From contig DYFV01000010.1 in assembly GCA_020725025.1 (NCBI GenBank), positions 1 to 64,000 on the forward strand: DNA of 64,000 bases, given 5' to 3'. Each line of letters starts with the position of its first letter. The first letter of the stretch is position 1. This DNA comes from Azoarcus sp. Its GTDB lineage: Bacteria; Pseudomonadota; Gammaproteobacteria; Burkholderiales; Rhodocyclaceae. The notes under the pieces were generated by a model. It was not told the DNA's origin. It did not search any database and worked only from the letters and a program-made list of their open reading frames with translations. Positions 61,135-64,000 of this stretch are shown here, piece by piece. Made by a program: the position numbers and the translations under genes.

Positions 61135-62103
61135 TCAGTCCCTCAGCTCGCGCCCGGTGAGCTTGAGGAACACGTCCTCCAGGTTGGCCGGGCGATGCAG
61201 GTAGCGCAGGTCGGGCTGCCCGGCCAGGTGGGCGATGAGGGGGGCGGCGTCGTCCACGTAGCAGAAGGCGGTCTCGCCGCTCACCTCGAAGCGGCGGGCA
61301 AGTCCCGCGGCGTGAGCGGCGGCCCAGGCGGCGGCGCCACCGCCGTTCCATTCACCGAAGACCTCCACCACCTGCGGCTCGATGTGGGCGGCGATGACCT
61401 CGCGGGGGCTGCCCTGGGTGAGGATGCGCCCGGCGTCCAGGATGGCCAGCCGATCGGCGAGGCGCTCGGCCTCGTCCATGAAGTGGGTGGTGAGAAGCAC
61501 CGTGGTGCCGCTGCGGATCAGTTGCTTGAGCCGGTCCCAGATGAGGTGGCGGGCCTGGGGGTCGAGGCCGGTGGTGGGCTCGTCCAGCACCAGCAGCTCG
61601 GGGTCGTTCACCAGCGCGCGGGCGAGGGTGAGGCGGCGCTTCATGCCCCCCGAGAGCGACTGGATGCGCGCGTCGCGCTTGCCCTCCAGGCCGGCGAAGG
61701 CCAGCAGCCGCGGGATGCGCTCGGCGATGACCGCCTCCGGGATGCCGAAGTAGCGGCCGTAGACCACCAGGTTCTCGGCGCAGGTGAAGTCCGGATCCAG
61801 GCTGTCCTGCTGGGGGACGATCCCGACCCGCATGCGCGCCTCGCGCGCACGGGCGGGCACCGGCAGGCCGCACAGGCCGAGCTCGCCGGCCGAGGGGGCG
61901 GACAGCCCCAGCGCGCAGCGCAAGGTCGTGGTCTTGCCCGCGCCGTTGGGGCCCAGCAGGGTGAAGCATTCGCCGGCGGCGAGGGTGAGGTCGATGCCCG
62001 CCACCACCTCGTTGTCGCCATAGCGCTTCCTCAGCCCGCGCACGGTGAGCGGGGAGGGGCGCAGCCCCTCCGCAGCCCGGCGTTCAGCGGCGGCGCTCAG
62101 CAT
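61135..62103 (-). CDS. ABC transporter ATP-binding protein, NodI-like
   Basis: A 322-residue ATPase: LLGPNGAGKTTTLR (Walker A), VPQQDSLDPDFT (Q-loop), QSLSGGMKRRLTLARAL (signature), LLVLDEPTTGLDPQARHL (Walker B) and LTTHFMDEAERL (switch His). The segment FTCAENLVVYGRYFGIP and GLDPQARHLIWDRL are close to NodI. The C-terminal 80 residues form the extra domain of DRA-type ATPases. It is the ATPase for the NodJ-like permease. Confidence 0.92.
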   Translation of the reverse strand: MLSAAAERRAAEGLRPSPLTVRGLRKRYGDNEVVAGIDLTLAAGECFTLLGPNGAGKTTTLRCALGLSAPSAGELGLCGLPVPARAREARMRVGIVPQQDSLDPDFTCAENLVVYGRYFGIPEAVIAERIPRLLAFAGLEGKRDARIQSLSGGMKRRLTLARALVNDPELLVLDEPTTGLDPQARHLIWDRLKQLIRSGTTVLLTTHFMDEAERLADRLAILDAGRILTQGSPREVIAAHIEPQVVEVFGEWNGGGAAAWAAAHAAGLARRFEVSGETAFCYVDDAAPLIAHLAGQPDLRYLHRPANLEDVFLKLTGRELRD

Positions 62104-62107
62104 GGGC

Positions 62108-62719
62108 TCAGCCCATCGGCGGGACCGTGCTCGCGAAGCTCTCGCGCGCGAAGAGCCGCTCGGCGAGCTGCGCGAGGGACGGGTAGCGGGTACGCCAGCC
62201 GTGGTCGGGGAAGCGCAGGTCGAGATAGGCGAGGGCGACGCCCACCGCGATGTCGCCGAGGGTGAGGCTGTCGCCGTGCATCCAGGTGCGGCCGGTGGCG
62301 CGCCGCTCCAGCTCGGCCAGGCCGCGGTCGATCTTCTCCTTCTGGCGCCCGATCTCGCGGTCGCTGCGCTCGCCGTCGGGGCGGCGCGATTCGAGCAACG
62401 CGGCGACCGCCGCGTCGGTGACGCCGTCGGCCAGCGCCTCGACCTGGCGTACCCGCACGCGCTCCAGGGGGTCGCCCGGCAGCATGTGCGGCGCGACGTT
62501 GAGCGCCTCGAGGTAGCCCGCCACCACCGGCGAGTCGAAGAAGACTTCGCCGCCTTCGGTGACGAGGGCGGGGACCTTGCCGAGGGGGTTCACCTCGGGC
62601 ACGCGGGTGTTCACCTCCCATGGCGAGTCCACCACGAGCTCGAAGGGCAGGGCCTTCTCGGCGAGCAGGATGCGGATCTTGCGGGCGTAAGGGCTGGTGA
62701 GCGAGGCGAAGAGCTTCAT
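62108..62719 (-). CDS. Glutathione S-transferase, YibF-like
   Basis: A 203-residue two-domain protein: thioredoxin-like part with LFASLTSPYARKIRILLAEK (Ser likely near the glutathione thiol), NPLGKVPAL (cis-Pro) and DSPVVAGYLE, then an all-helical part with SLTLGDIAVGVALAYLDLRF. It likely conjugates or reduces small electrophiles. It lies 4 bp upstream of the ABC ATPase gene on the same strand. Confidence 0.9.
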   Translation of the reverse strand: MKLFASLTSPYARKIRILLAEKALPFELVVDSPWEVNTRVPEVNPLGKVPALVTEGGEVFFDSPVVAGYLEALNVAPHMLPGDPLERVRVRQVEALADGVTDAAVAALLESRRPDGERSDREIGRQKEKIDRGLAELERRATGRTWMHGDSLTLGDIAVGVALAYLDLRFPDHGWRTRYPSLAQLAERLFARESFASTVPPMG

Positions 62720-62762
62720 TGCGTCTCCTTGTCCTGGATATGGCCGGGTTGCGGGCGCCGCG

Positions 62763-63410
62763 TCAAACCGGCGCGAAGGTTCGCGCGATGAGATCGCGGA
62801 TCACGTGGAGCTTGCCGTGGAAGAAGTGGTCGGCACCGGGCACCAGCACCACCGGCAGATCCTGCGGGCGTGCCCATTCGAGCACGTTGGCGAGCGGAAC
62901 GTTCTCGTCGAGCTCGCCGTGAATCACCAGCGTGTGGTTCGGAACCGGCTCGGTGGTATAGCTGCGCGCGCCCTTCACATGGCCCGCGGCGGTACCCACC
63001 AGCACGATGCGCTGGGGCGGCGTCATGCCGCCGGCGAGCCGCTGTGCGACCCGGGTCTGCACGAACGCACCGAAGGAGAAGCCGCCCAGGGCGATCGGCA
63101 GGAAGCCCCAGCGCGACTGCGCCCACGCGATCACCGCGAGCATGTCCTCGGTCTCCGCATCGCCGTGGTCGTGCGTCCCCTCGCTCTTGCCCACCCCGCG
63201 GAAGTTCGGTCGCACCGCGGCGTAACCCAGGTCGCGGAAGCTGCGCGCCAGGGTGTGGGCGACCTTGTTGGTGTTGGCGCCCGAGAAGAGCGGGTGGGGA
63301 TGGCACACCAGGGCGATCCCGCGCACCGTCTCCGGGGCGTCGATGAGCACCTCGATGTCGCCGTCCGGGCCCCGCAGCAGGGCGTGCTCGGTCGGAAGCG
63401 GCCGGCTCAT
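62763..63410 (-). CDS. Alpha/beta hydrolase (CPHPLF family)
   Basis: A 215-residue cytoplasmic hydrolase: ALVCHPHPLFSGANTNKV, RPNFRGVGKSEG, nucleophile Ser in GGFSFGAF, Asp in HGELDENV and His in GADHFFHG. The family is widespread in proteobacteria and mostly uncharacterised. Its start overlaps the stop of the ferredoxin gene (ATGA), so the two are translationally coupled. Confidence 0.9.
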   Translation of the reverse strand: MSRPLPTEHALLRGPDGDIEVLIDAPETVRGIALVCHPHPLFSGANTNKVAHTLARSFRDLGYAAVRPNFRGVGKSEGTHDHGDAETEDMLAVIAWAQSRWGFLPIALGGFSFGAFVQTRVAQRLAGGMTPPQRIVLVGTAAGHVKGARSYTTEPVPNHTLVIHGELDENVPLANVLEWARPQDLPVVLVPGADHFFHGKLHVIRDLIARTFAPV

Positions 63411-63727
63411 GGCTGGTCCGGCAGCTGCAGGCGGGCGACGACCCGGCCGTTCACCAGGTGCTCGTCGATGATCTCGTCGATGTCTTCCTTGTCCAGGTAG
63501 GTGTACCAGACGTTGTCGGGGTACACCACCAGCACCGGTCCTTCGTCGCAGCGGTCCAGGCAGCCCGCCTTGTTGATGCGCACCTTGCCGCGTCCCTTGA
63601 GGCCGAGCGCGCCGATGCGGTCCTTGGCATAGGTCTGCATCTCGGTTGCCTTGTGGTTGTTGCAGCAGGTGTCGCCGGGCTGGCGCTGGTTGCAGCAGAA
63701 GAACACGTGATGCTTGAAATAGCTCAT
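63407..63727 (-). CDS. Thioredoxin-like [2Fe-2S] ferredoxin
   Basis: A 106-residue protein with a thioredoxin-like fold and the Cys pattern FFCCNQRQPGDTCC and AGCLDRCDEGPVLVVYPDNVWY, of the Shethna/Aquifex Fd type. (The second part is about 22 residues; its core is AGCLDRCDEGP.) Four of the Cys ligate a [2Fe-2S] cluster. It carries single electrons; the partner is unknown. The gene is followed without gap by the hydrolase gene. Confidence 0.92.
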   Translation of the reverse strand: MSYFKHHVFFCCNQRQPGDTCCNNHKATEMQTYAKDRIGALGLKGRGKVRINKAGCLDRCDEGPVLVVYPDNVWYTYLDKEDIDEIIDEHLVNGRVVARLQLPDQP

Positions 63728-63800
63728 CGGGAACTCTCCGTGGGACGGTCTCGGCCGCCCGGGTTCTGGGACCGATCGATTATACGGGCGCTCGCCGCAA

Positions 63801-64000
63801 TTACCGTTCCGTGAGGTGCTCGCCGCGCCACAGGCCGAGCGCCGCGAGGTAGCCGAGCGCGAGGAAGGGCCAGGCGGTGGCCACCAGCCCGGTGAGCCCG
63901 TGGAAGTTGAGGAAGCTGCCCTGGCGCATCGGCCCCTGGTCGAACAGCAGGTAGGGGTCGTGGGGCAGGATGTTGGTGAGGACGGTGGCGGCGAGCAGCG
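63801..64000 (-). CDS. C-terminal part of a VanZ-like membrane protein (partial)
   Basis: The last 66 codons of a gene that runs off the right edge; stop TAA at 63803-63801. The peptide has DPYLLFDQGPMRQGSFLNFH then GLTGLVATAWPFLALGYLAAL, a final membrane helix and a short charged tail (WRGEHLTER). The QGSFLNFHGLT and WPF pattern is like the end of betaproteobacterial VanZ-family proteins, as far as I can judge without the rest. Confidence 0.5.
   Translation of the reverse strand, partial: LLAATVLTNILPHDPYLLFDQGPMRQGSFLNFHGLTGLVATAWPFLALGYLAALGLWRGEHLTER

Noticed and set aside
60334..62103. Nod factor export genes
   Set aside because: The sequence is NodIJ-like, but there are no nodABC genes or nod box. 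Such pairs are common in non-symbiotic betaproteobacteria.
1..64000. tRNA, rRNA, CRISPR, prophage or insertion sequence
   Set aside because: Reading both strands by eye I found no cloverleaf with a GGTTCGA arm, no regularly spaced repeats, no transposase or integrase, and no phage structural genes. A tRNA scan could still find one I missed.

Overview
The window is chromosomal DNA of very high G+C content, densely packed with genes. It comes from a Gram-negative bacterium, most likely a betaproteobacterium. The support is a DUF3460 protein, a Burkholderia-type general porin, a TctD/TctE-like two-component pair, a tctCBA transporter and a NodI/NodJ-like ABC transporter, all typical of that class. 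I cannot fix the genus. No tRNA, rRNA, insertion sequence, prophage or CRISPR array was seen.

Layout. 1-2.7 kb: end of a LivF/LivG-like ABC ATPase, a hemerythrin protein, HU, and an RhlE-type DEAD-box helicase behind a long leader. 2.8-7.7 kb (minus strand): cutA-dsbD, then ribE-ribBA-ribH-nusB with overlapping starts and stops. 7.9-14.3 kb (plus strand): a porin, a two-gene ATP-citrate-lyase-like enzyme of the type II kind, and a PA0069-family radical SAM protein. 14.4-18.2 kb (minus): an HtrA-like protein without its catalytic His, DUF3460, an AbrB-family permease and an orphan binding protein. Divergent from these is a TctD/TctE-like pair (18.3-20.4 kb). 20.4-24.7 kb (plus): a PAS-GGDEF-EAL enzyme, a bacteriohemerythrin and a PilJ/CZB chemoreceptor.

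24.8-34.0 kb (minus) is the most interesting region. It is a polysaccharide synthesis and export locus read in the order wecB, nfrB-like, small exported protein, DUF2334 deacetylase-like, nfrA-like, DUF4434. The NfrB-like glycosyltransferase ends in two perfectly spaced 24-residue MshEN motifs, so c-di-GMP control is expected. It resembles the E. coli NfrA/NfrB/WecB (phage N4 receptor glycan) pathway, but adds a putative deacetylase, a glycosidase-like protein and a small basic exported protein.

34.7-37.7 kb (minus): a tctCBA tricarboxylate transporter with a clear terminator. 37.9-42.6 kb: M48 protease, DUF898 protein, LolA-like protein and a PAS-GGDEF cyclase. 42.7-44.3 kb: a TetR regulator with a strong promoter and an alpha/beta hydrolase. 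44.3-56.0 kb (minus): a secreted Kelch-like beta-propeller and a type II secretion operon (gspE-F-H-L-M-D-I-J-K-C) with no GspG gene. 56.3-60.4 kb: a DUF779 protein and a MoxR-DUF58-TgpA-like operon whose last member lacks the transglutaminase core. 60.3-64.0 kb (minus): NodI/NodJ-like ABC genes, a glutathione transferase, an alpha/beta hydrolase, a thioredoxin-like ferredoxin and the end of a VanZ-like membrane protein.

A recurrent theme is c-di-GMP: two enzymes that make or break it (20.4 and 41.1 kb) and two proteins with MshEN-like domains (NfrB-like and GspE). In GspE the key arginines are replaced.
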